From: Burkholderiales bacterium | GTDB lineage: Bacteria > Pseudomonadota > Gammaproteobacteria > Burkholderiales > Burkholderiaceae_C | Assembly (NCBI GenBank): GCA_018969975.1 | Contig: JAGWXI010000017.1 | Location: 1-40,604 of the forward strand | Length of the DNA: 40,604 nt | Direction of reading: 5' to 3' | Shown here: in pieces, positions 31,751 through 40,604 of the stretch | How positions within the stretch are numbered: position 1 is the stretch's first letter | Layout: every line of letters begins with the position of its first letter | Made by a program: the position numbers and the translations under genes | The notes under the pieces: generated by a model | Database searches by the model: none | The model's input: only the letters and a program-made list of their open reading frames with translations | What the model was told of the DNA's origin: nothing

Positions 31751-34540
31751 CTACAAATTAAAACTACAAATTTCAGGCGCCTCTCCCCCCGCTGTTACTT
31801 GTACTGCACAGTATTTAAATTCTGGAATTTTTGCAAAAGGGTCTAGTGCGGCATTGGTAAGTTTATTGATCGCAGCTTCAAAATAACAAAACGGAACAAA
31901 AACTGAACCCACAGGTGTGTTTTCATCGGCACGGGCATACAAAGAAACTGCGCCACGTCTTGAGGTGAGGGTGAGCACCTGACCAGCTTTGAAATTGTTA
32001 TCACGTAAATCTTGCGGATGAAACATGGCAACTGGATCAGGCTCAATGGCATCCAAAACGCTGGCACGACGCGTCATGCTTCCTGTATGCCAATGCTCAA
32101 GTTGGCGTCCGGTAATCAGCACCATAGGATATTGTTCATCAGGCTGCTCATTGGCAGGAATAATATCGGCAGGCACAAACAAACCTCGGCCTTTTTCGCG
32201 CGGAAAAACATCTTCAAACACCACAGATTGCCCAGGATCGCCTTCATTTTTACAAGGGTAGGTAACTGCATGATCGCGCTCCAAACGCTGCCATGTGATA
32301 CCAGCAATGCTAGGCATAGTTAGCCGCATTTCGTCAAATACCTCGCTCACGTGGCTGTAGTTCCAATCGAGCCCCATTTTTTGCGCCATTTGTTGGATGA
32401 TCCACAAATCCTGCTTAGCTTGCCCAGGTGGTTGCAATGCCTGTCGTCCCATTTGAACCATTCGATCGGTATTGGTGAAGCTGCCATTTTTTTCAGGAAA
32501 CGCAGAGGCTGGAAGAACCACATCTGCTAGGTAGGCTGTTTCTGTCAGGAAAATATCTTGAACTACCAAGTGCTCGAGTGCGGCCAAAGAAGCACGCGCA
32601 TGGTTAGCGTCAGGGTCAGACATGGCAGGGTTTTCGCCCATGATGTACATGCCTTTGATGCCACCAGCGTCGATCGCATGCATCACCTCCACCACAGTCA
32701 GTCCGGGTTTGTCGTCCAAACTTCCAGAAGGTAATTTCCAAGCTTTTTCAAATTTGCTTTTGGCTATGGGGTCTGTCACACGCTGGTAATCGGGGTACAT
32801 CATGGGGATTAATCCTGCATCTGATGCACCTTGCACATTGTTTTGGCCTCGCAATGGATGCAAACCAGTTCCGGGCCTTCCAATTTGACCCGTCATAAGC
32901 GCCAATGAAATCAAACAGCGCGCATTGTCCGTGCCATGCACGTGCTGTGAAACACCCATGCCCCATAAAATCATGGAAGCTGCTGAGGTCGCATATAAAC
33001 GGGCTACTTGGCGAATTACTTGGGCATCGATACCGCATACGGATGCCATTGCCTCAGGGCTGAACTTTTGAACATTGGTCTTTAAATCATCAAAACCAAT
33101 GGTCCGGCTTTCAATAAACGAAGCGTTGATCAAACCTTCGTTGACGATCACATGCATCATGGCATTGAGCAAGGCCACATCGGTATCGGGTTTGAATTGG
33201 AGGTGGTGCTTAGCCAATCTGGTGAGATCAGATTTTCTGGGGTCGCAAACAATCAATTGCGTCCCATTTTTAACAGCGTTTTTAATCCAGGTGGCCGCAA
33301 CTGGGTGGTTCACCGTAGGGTTGGCGCCAATTACTATCACAACTTCAGCCTTGAGCACATCCATCACGGGATTTGATACTGCGCCAGATCCAATACCTTC
33401 TAACAAAGCTACTACCGAAGAAGCATGACAAAGCCGCGTGCAATGATCCACATTGTTGCTACCAAAACCAGATCGAACTAATTTTTGAAACAAATAAGCT
33501 TCTTCATTACTTCCCTTGGCTGAACCAAAACCTGCAAGTGAGGCCCCACCGTGTTGGTCACGAATGTGCTTGAGCTTACCGCCCGCCAATTCCAATGCTT
33601 CTTCCCAAGAGGCTTCACGAAAATAATCCAGTACCTGACTTGGATCCATGACCATACTCGGATCTTTTGCAACGCCAGATTTTCTAATCAACGGCATAGT
33701 TAATCTATGGGGGTGATGGGCATAGTCAAAACCATAGCGGCCTTTGACGCATAAACGCCCATGATTGGCTGGTCCATCACGACCTTCCACAAACAAAATA
33801 ACGTTGTCTTTGATGTTGTAAGTAATTTGACACCCCACACCGCAGTAAGGGCATACGGAGGGAACTTGTTTATCTGGAACACTTAAACCCACCTCACGAG
33901 CAGGCATGAGTGCACCGGTGGGACATGCTTGTACACATTCACCACAGCCCACGCAAGTCGATGCACCCATGGGGTCATCCATGTCAAAAACTATCTTAGA
34001 TTGATCACCACGAAAGGCCAGTCCTATCACGTCATTGACTTGCTCATCTCGGCATGCACGCACACAGCGGGTGCATTGAATGCAGGCATCTAAATTAACC
34101 GCAATTGCCACATGTGAATTGTCAGATGGGCAAGGTTGACGCGCAGGAAAGCGTGGTTTGTCAAGAGCCATATTGTGGGCCCAATGATCTAGCTCGTTGT
34201 GCCGCGTATAGTCTTTTTCAGGCATATCGCTCAACAACAACTCGAGCACCATTTTTTGCGAATTGACGGCCCGTTCACTGTTTGAGTGAACCACCATATT
34301 GTTCGCAGGTAGACGACAACAAGACGGTGCTAGAACGCGTTCACCTTCAATTTCGACCATACACGCTCGACAATTACCAACTGCCTGCATGCCCTCTTGG
34401 TAACACAAATGAGGAATTTCAATACCTTGAGACTTTGCAATTTCGAGCAAAGATTGGTTGGGCGAACAAGAAACCGCCTTGCCATTGAATTGAAAATTGA
34501 TAGTTGTGGCTTCAACTGCGTTGCTGTTCAACGTGTTCAT
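31751..34540 (-). CDS. fdsA: NAD-dependent formate dehydrogenase, catalytic alpha subunit
   Basis: 929-residue soluble catalytic subunit that oxidises formate to CO2 at a bis-MGD molybdenum (or tungsten) centre. In order: a [2Fe-2S] ferredoxin domain with Cys46, Cys57, Cys60 and Cys74; two [4Fe-4S] sites with CIQCTRCVRAC (153-163) and CVGCGECVQAC (196-206); the FdhA-type cluster CPYCGVGC (230-237) with Cys264; then the molybdopterin domains. The metal ligand is a cysteine, not selenocysteine: HCTRLCHASS, Cys371 followed by His372. The start ATG 34540 lies 29 bases inside the end of the beta-subunit gene, with AAGG upstream, so the two are coupled. It supplies the last step of oxalate breakdown. 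No fdsC or fdsD assembly gene follows in the window. Confidence 0.95.
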   Translation of the reverse strand: MNTLNSNAVEATTINFQFNGKAVSCSPNQSLLEIAKSQGIEIPHLCYQEGMQAVGNCRACMVEIEGERVLAPSCCRLPANNMVVHSNSERAVNSQKMVLELLLSDMPEKDYTRHNELDHWAHNMALDKPRFPARQPCPSDNSHVAIAVNLDACIQCTRCVRACRDEQVNDVIGLAFRGDQSKIVFDMDDPMGASTCVGCGECVQACPTGALMPAREVGLSVPDKQVPSVCPYCGVGCQITYNIKDNVILFVEGRDGPANHGRLCVKGRYGFDYAHHPHRLTMPLIRKSGVAKDPSMVMDPSQVLDYFREASWEEALELAGGKLKHIRDQHGGASLAGFGSAKGSNEEAYLFQKLVRSGFGSNNVDHCTRLCHASSVVALLEGIGSGAVSNPVMDVLKAEVVIVIGANPTVNHPVAATWIKNAVKNGTQLIVCDPRKSDLTRLAKHHLQFKPDTDVALLNAMMHVIVNEGLINASFIESRTIGFDDLKTNVQKFSPEAMASVCGIDAQVIRQVARLYATSAASMILWGMGVSQHVHGTDNARCLISLALMTGQIGRPGTGLHPLRGQNNVQGASDAGLIPMMYPDYQRVTDPIAKSKFEKAWKLPSGSLDDKPGLTVVEVMHAIDAGGIKGMYIMGENPAMSDPDANHARASLAALEHLVVQDIFLTETAYLADVVLPASAFPEKNGSFTNTDRMVQMGRQALQPPGQAKQDLWIIQQMAQKMGLDWNYSHVSEVFDEMRLTMPSIAGITWQRLERDHAVTYPCKNEGDPGQSVVFEDVFPREKGRGLFVPADIIPANEQPDEQYPMVLITGRQLEHWHTGSMTRRASVLDAIEPDPVAMFHPQDLRDNNFKAGQVLTLTSRRGAVSLYARADENTPVGSVFVPFCYFEAAINKLTNAALDPFAKIPEFKYCAVQVTAGGEAPEICSFNL

Positions 34541-36245
34541 GCGCCGCCTTTGTTAATTCTTGAGGAAAATATTTCACAACGCATTCAACTGCATTGGGAG
34601 CAGCTTGGCCCAAGCCACAAATTGAGGCATCACGCATCACTTGCGAGAGCTCTGCCAATAGCGGCAAGTCCCACTTTGGTTTTTCAATCAGTGCAAGCGC
34701 TTTGGCAGTGCCAACCCGGCAAGGTGTGCATTGACCACAGGATTCATTTTTAAAAAAATTCATCAAATTGCGAGCTGCATTTGTGGCAGTGTCGTGGTCA
34801 GATAGAACCACGACAGCCGCTGAACCAATAAAACATCCATAGGCTTGGAGCGTATCAAAGTCCAAAGGAATTTGGTTCAGCGTTGCGGGCAATATGCCGC
34901 CTGAGGCACCGCCAGGCAAATAGGCATAAAAGCGATGTCCTTCGAGCATGCCACCACAATAGTCATCGATCAATTCTTGGATCGTGATTCCCGCTGGTGC
35001 TAGTTTGATACCGGCTTGCTTGACTCTTCCCGAGACTGAAAAGGTGCGTAATCCCTTACGCCCGTTTTTACCCTGCGATGAAAACCAATCAGCACCTTTT
35101 TCTAAGATTTCGCGAACCCAATACAGAGATTCAAAGTTGTGTTCTAAGGTAGGCCTGCCAAATAAACCGACCTGTGCGACAAAAGGGGGCCTGAGTCTAG
35201 GTATTCCACGCTTGCCTTCAATCGACTCAATCATGGCCGACTCTTCACCACAAATATAAGCGCCAGCCCCCCTGCGCAAAATAATCTCTGGCATATTGCT
35301 CATAGGAGGTTGATGTTGGAGCAGCTCGATTTGCTGCTTTAGCATGGCGCGACAACCATGGTATTCATCACGTAGGTAGATATAGATTTTTTCAATGCCA
35401 ACCGCCCAAGCAGCAATCAACATGCCTTCCAAAAACCGATGCGGATCGCGTTCCAACAAAACCCTGTCCTTGAAAGTTCCGGGTTCGCCTTCATCGATGT
35501 TGACGGCCATCAAGCGCGGACCTGGTTCTTGACTAACGATGCGCCATTTTCTGCCCAAAGGAAAGCCAGCTCCACCTAACCCGCGCAAACCCGATTGTTC
35601 TAAGACACTGATGATGTCATTACGACTGTGTTGACCCTTGACACAGGCATTGAGCAATGCATATCCGCCTGCTTGTTGGTACGCTTGCACAGACATGAAT
35701 TCGCTGTGCTCGTCAACGTAAATACCCCGATCTATACAAGCTTGGATTGATGTCTGGGTGGCTTGGTGAATAGGAACTTGCCCTACTACAGCCACTGGAG
35801 CTTTGTTGCAACGACCAACACAAGGTGCTGCAACAACACGAACGCGAGGTCCGAGTTGGTTAGAAATATTTTTCAGTAACTCGGTTGCACCCGCAATTTC
35901 ACATGAAAGCCCGTCGCAAACGCGCACAGTCAACTCTGCTGGCGAGGTATCGGATTCTTTGACCACGTCAAAGTGATGGTAAAAAGTGGCAACCTCGAAC
36001 ACTTGCGTGAGCGCTAACCCCATTTCTTTAGCCAAAGCTGTCAGGTAAGCAATGGGCAAATGGCCCAAGTGGTCTTGAATCACATGCAAATGCTCTATCA
36101 GCATGTCAGGGCTTCTGGATGCATCCCCTAACAGCTGCTGCAAGTGAATCAAAACCTCGGAGTCTGCTCTACGTCCTTTAGGAGCCTGACGCTTTCGCTC
36201 GCGACCCAGCATCGGCTCTTTGATCCGAGGCAATTTTTCAGTCAT
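34512..36245 (-). CDS. fdsB: Formate dehydrogenase diaphorase subunit, FdsG-FdsB fusion
   Basis: 577-residue fusion of a NuoE-like domain (about 30-170) and a NuoF-like domain (about 210-565). The NuoE part holds a [2Fe-2S] site with Cys110, Cys115, Cys142 and Cys146. The NuoF part has the FMN/NADH region RGLGGAGFPLGRKW (221-234), GAGAYICGEESAMIESIEG (326-344), and the [4Fe-4S] site ESCGQCTPCR (Cys503, 506, 509) with Cys543. It passes electrons from the alpha subunit to NAD+. A fused beta subunit of similar length is known from the two-subunit FDH1 of Methylobacterium; other betaproteobacteria keep fdsG and fdsB separate. It starts three bases after the acyl-CoA synthetase and overlaps fdsA by 29 bases. 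Confidence 0.93.
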   Translation of the reverse strand: MTEKLPRIKEPMLGRERKRQAPKGRRADSEVLIHLQQLLGDASRSPDMLIEHLHVIQDHLGHLPIAYLTALAKEMGLALTQVFEVATFYHHFDVVKESDTSPAELTVRVCDGLSCEIAGATELLKNISNQLGPRVRVVAAPCVGRCNKAPVAVVGQVPIHQATQTSIQACIDRGIYVDEHSEFMSVQAYQQAGGYALLNACVKGQHSRNDIISVLEQSGLRGLGGAGFPLGRKWRIVSQEPGPRLMAVNIDEGEPGTFKDRVLLERDPHRFLEGMLIAAWAVGIEKIYIYLRDEYHGCRAMLKQQIELLQHQPPMSNMPEIILRRGAGAYICGEESAMIESIEGKRGIPRLRPPFVAQVGLFGRPTLEHNFESLYWVREILEKGADWFSSQGKNGRKGLRTFSVSGRVKQAGIKLAPAGITIQELIDDYCGGMLEGHRFYAYLPGGASGGILPATLNQIPLDFDTLQAYGCFIGSAAVVVLSDHDTATNAARNLMNFFKNESCGQCTPCRVGTAKALALIEKPKWDLPLLAELSQVMRDASICGLGQAAPNAVECVVKYFPQELTKAAHEHVEQQRS

Positions 36246-36248
36246 AAA

Positions 36249-38378
36249 TTAAATCAATCCTGCTCCGCGTGCCCACTGGTATTTAGCACCTAAGACCGCA
36301 ACAGGAATTTCGGTTGAATAGGCATAGGCAGGAATGCCGTGCTCATACAAATACTGCGCGGCTTCTTCAACTTCTACGTCCCCTGCAAGAGAAGCAACAA
36401 TCGGCTTATCAATGCCTTTTACCCGCATTTCATCGCGTGCCTCGACCATGATCTTGGCAAAAACCATAGGCGGGGTCACGATGGTGTGCCAATAACCCAA
36501 GATCAATGCATGGATGCGTGGATCGCTGAGCCCCAATAAGACCGTGTTTTTATAAGTGATGGGTGGCTCCCCCCCCGTGATGTCGACGGGATTGCCTGCT
36601 GCGCCAAAGGGCGGTATGAATTTTCTGAAGGCTTTGTCTAAATCATCAGGCATTGGCATCAAACTGAGTTTGTTGTCAACGCATGCGTCAGACAGTAGTA
36701 CCCCAGAACCACCTGCACCAGTGATGATGACCACATTCTCACCTTTAGGCGTGGGCAATATGGGAACACCGCGCGCAAAGTCGAGCATGTCACGCAAACT
36801 GCGTGCACGAATAACACCAATTTGCTGAAACACGTCTTCGTAAATTTTGTCATTACCTGCCAAAGCGCCCGTGTGTGAACTAGCAGCTTTTGCCCCTGCG
36901 GAAGTGCGCCCAGCTTTCAAAACAATGACTGGTTTCTTTTTGGAAACACGTCTTGCAACTTCGGCAAATGCGCGGCCGTCTTTTAGATCTTCGCAATGTT
37001 GCGCTATTACCTTGGTGTTGGGGTCTTGTTCGAAAAATATCAGCAAGTCATCTTCGTCAATATCTGACTTGTTGCCCAAGCCAACAATCGCAGAGACTCC
37101 CATTTTGGCGGAACGGCTAAATCCAATAATAGCCATACCAATACCACCAGATTGGGAAGACAAAGCCACAGATCCTTTGACATCGTAGGCAGTGCAAAAA
37201 GTTGCGCACAAATTAGCTGGCGTGTAATAAAAACCGTAGATGTTGGGGCCCATCATGCGGATGTTGTATTTCTGGCCAATGGCGACCAACTCCTCTTGCA
37301 ACTCGTGGTTGCCAGTTTCGGCAAAACCAGAGGGAATCAGCACAGCACCGGCAATTTTTTTCTCACCACATTCAATAAGCGCACCGGCCACAAATTTGGC
37401 AGGTATCGCAAAAACTGCAGTGTCGATTTCGGAGGGAATATCTTTCACACTTTTGAAAGCCTTGTGCCCCATGATTTCATCGGCACTGGGATGTATTGGA
37501 TAAATGTGTCCTTTGTACCCGCCGTTAATCAAGTTTTTCATGACCGAGTTACCGATCTTGCCGGCTTCATTGGACGCGCCAATGACAGCCACAGACTTGG
37601 GTTGCATGATGCGATTCATGGAGGCCAACACTTGGTCTTCTGGTGGACGATATCGTGGTTTTTTGGCAGAAAAATCCACAACGATGCGCACATCAGCAGC
37701 AATCGCAGAATCTTTGCTGGCAAAAACTGGATTCAAATCAAGCTCGGATATTTCAGGAAAATCAGTAACTAAGTTGCTGACTTGAACAATCAAATTCGCC
37801 AAGGCTTGGCGGTTCACTGGATCACTGCCACGAACGCCTTTGAGCATGTCAGCGGCCTTGATGCCGTCGAGCATTGAAAGGGCGTCTTCCTGGCTAGCGG
37901 GTGCCAACCTAAAGGTAATGTCTTTCAAAACCTCGACTAAAACACCACCCAAACCAAAAGCCACTAGCTTGCCAAAGCTAGGATCAGTCACAGCGCCAAT
38001 GATGACTTCTTGTCCACCTTTGATCATCTGCTGTACTTGCACGCCAACAATTTGTGCGTCAGCTTTGTAAGCCTTGGCATTGGCAATGATCTTGTTATAG
38101 GCGTCTGCCGCTTCTTGCGCAGACTTGACACCAACAATCACACCGCCAGCTTCTGTTTTATGAAGGATATCTGGCGATACGATTTTCATCACCACAGGAA
38201 ATCCCATTTGTGCAGCAGCTTTTTCTGCTTGATCAGAACTGTTAGCCACGGTTTCTTGTGGCACCGTGATCCCATAAGCATCACAAACCAACTTGCCCTC
38301 TGGGGCGGTCAATGCATCTCTTCCTGCAGATTTCACCTCATCCAGAATTTTTCTCACTACAGACTTATTGTTATGCAT
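36249..38378 (-). CDS. ADP-forming acyl-CoA synthetase, beta-alpha fused
   Basis: 709-residue NDP-forming acyl-CoA synthetase that interconverts an acyl-CoA, ADP and phosphate with the acid, CoA and ATP. The ATP-grasp (beta) domain comes first (about 20-240), with SPDILHKTEAGGV (His73), LVAFGLGGVLVEVLKD and SELDLNPVFA. The CoA-binding and ligase (alpha) domains follow from about 258, with PKSVAVIGAS, LSSQSGGIGMAI and the phospho-histidine segment SSHTGALAGND (His502). Both relay histidines are present. The order is reversed compared with E. coli PatZ-type proteins. GPNIYGFYYTPAN replaces the usual GPNCLG. AAGGAA precedes the ATG. Placed between frc and fdsB, it could prime oxalate activation or recover ATP from formyl-CoA; its acid substrate is unknown. 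Confidence 0.88.
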   Translation of the reverse strand: MHNNKSVVRKILDEVKSAGRDALTAPEGKLVCDAYGITVPQETVANSSDQAEKAAAQMGFPVVMKIVSPDILHKTEAGGVIVGVKSAQEAADAYNKIIANAKAYKADAQIVGVQVQQMIKGGQEVIIGAVTDPSFGKLVAFGLGGVLVEVLKDITFRLAPASQEDALSMLDGIKAADMLKGVRGSDPVNRQALANLIVQVSNLVTDFPEISELDLNPVFASKDSAIAADVRIVVDFSAKKPRYRPPEDQVLASMNRIMQPKSVAVIGASNEAGKIGNSVMKNLINGGYKGHIYPIHPSADEIMGHKAFKSVKDIPSEIDTAVFAIPAKFVAGALIECGEKKIAGAVLIPSGFAETGNHELQEELVAIGQKYNIRMMGPNIYGFYYTPANLCATFCTAYDVKGSVALSSQSGGIGMAIIGFSRSAKMGVSAIVGLGNKSDIDEDDLLIFFEQDPNTKVIAQHCEDLKDGRAFAEVARRVSKKKPVIVLKAGRTSAGAKAASSHTGALAGNDKIYEDVFQQIGVIRARSLRDMLDFARGVPILPTPKGENVVIITGAGGSGVLLSDACVDNKLSLMPMPDDLDKAFRKFIPPFGAAGNPVDITGGEPPITYKNTVLLGLSDPRIHALILGYWHTIVTPPMVFAKIMVEARDEMRVKGIDKPIVASLAGDVEVEEAAQYLYEHGIPAYAYSTEIPVAVLGAKYQWARGAGLI

Positions 38379-38418
38379 TGTTGTTCCTTTAAATTATCAA
38401 AAAGCAAGTTGCTAAAAC

Positions 38419-39666
38419 CTAAATAACTTTAGCGGCACGAAGTTCATGTATCTGATCTTCACGGTAGCCAAGTTGCTTCAATACTTCTTCAGTGTGCTCT
38501 CCAAGCAATGGTGAGCGCAATACTTCCGTGGGACTGTCTGAGAGTTTGATAGGGTTGCCAACACTGAGGTATTTGCCACGCGTGGGGTGATCAACTTCAA
38601 CCACAGTACCAGTCTCGCGAAGCGATGGCTCCTGCGCAATTTCTTTCATCGACAAGATGGGTCCACAAGGAATGTCAAACTTATTCAGGATGTCCATGGC
38701 TTCAAACTTTGTCTTGCTCATAGTCCATTGTTCGATACGATCAAAAATGGCTTTGAGTCTAGGCAAGCGCGCTGTCGGAGAAGCGTAATCTGGATCGGTG
38801 ATCCAATCTTCCTGTCCAATCACTTTACAAATCGCACCCCATACCGGCGCTTGGGTGATGAAATAAATATAAGCATTAGGATCTGTTTCCCATCCCTTGC
38901 ATTTCAAAATCCAGCCCGGTTGCCCGCCGCCTGACGCATTGCCAGCCCGAGGCACAGCATCACCGAATTTGCCATCTGGGTATTGCGGGTACTCTTTAAG
39001 TACTTGGGTTCTGTCTAATCGTTGTTGATCGCGTAATTTCACACGGCACAAGTTAAGCACAGCGTCTTGCATGGAGGCCAAAACCTTTTGCCCACGCCCT
39101 GTGCTATTGCGCTGGTAGAGCGCTGAAACAATGCCCAGCGCCAAATGAACGCCTGTGCCACTGTCACCGATTTGTGCCCCAGTCACAACCGGGGGGCCGT
39201 CATCAAAACCGGTGGTCGATGCGGCGCCACCTGCGCATTGCGCCACATTTTCATAGACCTTGCAATCTTCATAGGGGCCAGGACCAAAGCCTTTAACAGA
39301 CGCCACAATCATCCGCGGATTGAGTTCTTGAATGCGCTCCCATGTATACCCCATGCGATCGAGCGCACCGGGCGCAAAATTCTCGACCAATACATCGCAA
39401 GTTTTGATCAGTGTGTTGAGCACCTCTTTGCCTTTTGGATTTTTGGTGTCGAGCGTGATGGAACGCTTGTTGTGGTTGAGCATGGTGAAGTACAAGCTGT
39501 CCACATCTGGAATGTCTCGGAGTTGTCCACGAGTGGCATCTCCTTCTCCAGCTTTTTCAACTTTGATTACATCTGCTCCAAACCAAGCCAACAACTGTGT
39601 GCATGTTGGACCTGATTGGACATGTGTGAAGTCCAGAATTCGAACTCCATCCAGCGCTTTGCTCAT
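38419..39666 (-). CDS. frc: Formyl-CoA:oxalate CoA-transferase
   Basis: 415-residue class III CoA-transferase that moves CoA from formyl-CoA to oxalate. The diagnostic residues agree with Oxalobacter Frc: Gln17 in THVQSGP, the catalytic aspartate Asp168 in [10 protein letters not shown] (Asp169 there), and the glycine loop [11 protein letters not shown] (242-252). The segments [10 protein letters not shown] and [11 protein letters not shown] are also characteristic. AGGGAG lies eight bases before the ATG. It is 25 bases after oxc, giving the classical oxc-frc pair in one transcript. Confidence 0.95.
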   Translation of the reverse strand: MSKALDGVRILDFTHVQSGPTCTQLLAWFGADVIKVEKAGEGDATRGQLRDIPDVDSLYFTMLNHNKRSITLDTKNPKGKEVLNTLIKTCDVLVENFAPGALDRMGYTWERIQELNPRMIVASVKGFGPGPYEDCKVYENVAQCAGGAASTTGFDDGPPVVTGAQIGDSGTGVHLALGIVSALYQRNSTGRGQKVLASMQDAVLNLCRVKLRDQQRLDRTQVLKEYPQYPDGKFGDAVPRAGNASGGGQPGWILKCKGWETDPNAYIYFITQAPVWGAICKVIGQEDWITDPDYASPTARLPRLKAIFDRIEQWTMSKTKFEAMDILNKFDIPCGPILSMKEIAQEPSLRETGTVVEVDHPTRGKYLSVGNPIKLSDSPTEVLRSPLLGEHTEEVLKQLGYREDQIHELRAAKVI

Positions 39667-39691
39667 GCTAAAACTCCCTTTCTAGTTGATT

Positions 39692-40604
39692 TCATTTTTT
39701 CTTGTTTGCTTGTGGATTGAGCATGGTGATACGCCCGCTCTCAGTACCCGCAGTTTCGTCAATGACAGCATTGATCAAGGTGGGCTTACCTGACCCAATA
39801 GCCTCCTTAAGGGCAACGCTGAGTTGCTCAGAGGTCGTGGCATGCACCCCTACGCCACCGAATGCCTCGATAATTTTGTCGTAGCGAGCATCCTTCACAA
39901 ACACTGTTGGTGCCACATCACTGCCGCCAGAAGGATTGACATCGGTGCCTCGGTAGACGCCGTTGTTATTGAATACAACAACGCACACAGGCAGGTTGTA
40001 GCGGCAAATAGTTTCAACCTCCATGCCACTGAATCCAAATGCGCTGTCGCCTTCAATAGCAATTACCGGTTTACCGGTGGTCACAGCTGCAGCCACCGAA
40101 AAACCCATACCAATTCCCATAATGCCCCAAGTTCCAACATCTAAACGTTTACGTGGTTGGTACATATCCACAATGCTGCGAGCAAAATCGAGTGTGTTGG
40201 CGCCCTCATTAACGACCATGACATCAGGTCTAGATTTCACTACATCACGAATAACGGCCAAGGCACTATGAAAATTCATAGGTGATGGTGTCAATGCCAA
40301 GGTTTGCGCCATCTTGCTCAAGTTTTTTTCTTTTCTCTCTGCAATGGCATCTATCCAAGTTGCTGGGGGTTTGACCCAAGAAGCGTCAAGTCCTTTTAAC
40401 AGTGCGCTGACACAAGAGCCGATATCGCCAATAACAGGTGCAGCAATAGCAACATTGCTGTCAATTTCAGTCGGAGCAATGTCGATTTGAATAAATTTTT
40501 TGGGATGTGGCGCGCCCCATGTTTTACCCTTGCCGTGAGACAGCAACCAGTTCAGGCGCGCGCCTATCAACAACACCACGTCAGCTTCAGCCAAGACATA
40601 AGAG
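39692..40604 (-). CDS. oxc: Oxalyl-CoA decarboxylase, C-terminal part (5' end outside window)
   Basis: About 300 C-terminal residues of a thiamine-diphosphate enzyme that turns oxalyl-CoA into formyl-CoA and CO2. The visible part begins in the middle domain (LIGARLNWLLSHGKGKTWG) and contains the pyrophosphate-binding stretch GDSAFGFSGMEVETICRYN with the later NN of the ThDP motif, and the segments GTWGIMGIGMGF and LVNEGAN-like VVNEGANTLD. These match the Oxalobacter enzyme closely. The protein ends in KKK. The frame is open to the last base of the window, so the start is upstream on the minus strand. Confidence 0.95.
   Translation of the reverse strand, partial: SYVLAEADVVLLIGARLNWLLSHGKGKTWGAPHPKKFIQIDIAPTEIDSNVAIAAPVIGDIGSCVSALLKGLDASWVKPPATWIDAIAERKEKNLSKMAQTLALTPSPMNFHSALAVIRDVVKSRPDVMVVNEGANTLDFARSIVDMYQPRKRLDVGTWGIMGIGMGFSVAAAVTTGKPVIAIEGDSAFGFSGMEVETICRYNLPVCVVVFNNNGVYRGTDVNPSGGSDVAPTVFVKDARYDKIIEAFGGVGVHATTSEQLSVALKEAIGSGKPTLINAVIDETAGTESGRITMLNPQANKKK

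Noticed and set aside
31751-34540. Formate dehydrogenase alpha as a selenoprotein
   Set aside because: The active-site codon gives cysteine (HCTRLCHASS) with no in-frame TGA.
34512-36245. NuoE/NuoF-like protein as part of respiratory complex I
   Set aside because: It is a single fused chain next to a formate dehydrogenase alpha subunit, with no other nuo genes; the formate dehydrogenase diaphorase role fits better.

Overview
The window looks like a chromosomal piece of a betaproteobacterium of the order Burkholderiales, probably a free-living freshwater or soil member of moderate GC content (judged by eye, not computed). The main reasons are five periplasmic Bug (TctC-type) solute receptors, a typical set of CoA-dependent acid catabolism genes, and betaproteobacterial forms of formate dehydrogenase and oxalyl-CoA decarboxylase. 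No rRNA, tRNA, CRISPR array, insertion sequence or phage gene was found. No gene-free stretch is longer than about 260 bases.

Layout. Positions 1-5015 hold an acyl-CoA module: the end of an enoyl-CoA hydratase, an acyl-CoA dehydrogenase on the minus strand, and a divergent tight operon of enoyl-CoA hydratase, CitE-like lyase and AMP-forming acyl-CoA ligase. Positions 5117-6215 hold an NTF2-like protein and a glutamine-amidotransferase-fold protein. Positions 6227-10314 form a light/DNA-repair island: an iron-sulfur (6-4) photolyase (PhrB type), a 54-residue DUF2256 zinc-finger protein and a MerR regulator, joined by start/stop overlaps. Divergent from these are an Rrf2-type regulator and a DCC thiol-disulfide protein, followed by a convergent pterin carbinolamine dehydratase. 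Positions 10474-13358 carry an unusual AT-rich trio: a Bacillus-Tgl-like transglutaminase candidate, an acyltransferase-3 membrane protein and an exported formylglycine-enzyme-like protein without the catalytic cysteines.

Positions 13438-18327 contain a Bug receptor and a ferric-iron ABC transporter (fbpA, fbpB, with fbpC divergent) with a textbook Fur box in front of fbpA. Positions 18586-25119 are a minus-strand block: a PhoX phosphatase followed by a Bug receptor, a Tim44-domain protein, and an amidohydrolase followed by another Bug receptor. Positions 25216-28808 contain small membrane, hydrolase, TPR, TerB-like and DUF1439-like proteins.

Positions 28830-40604 are one long minus-strand series that reads as an oxalate-to-CO2 pathway. 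It runs oxc (cut by the window end), frc, an ADP-forming acyl-CoA synthetase, a fused FdsG-FdsB subunit, fdsA, a Bug receptor, a PEP-mutase/isocitrate-lyase family enzyme and another Bug receptor. Oxalate is activated by Frc, decarboxylated by Oxc to formyl-CoA, and the released formate is oxidised by the NAD-dependent formate dehydrogenase. The ADP-forming synthetase placed between frc and the dehydrogenase is the most interesting piece. It could prime the CoA cycle with ATP, or recover ATP from formyl-CoA; this is inference. Other notable items are the transglutaminase/acyltransferase/FGE-like trio, the overlapping MerR-DUF2256-photolyase operon with no photoreceptor nearby, a hairpin that contains the phoX start codon, and the orphan Bug receptors.
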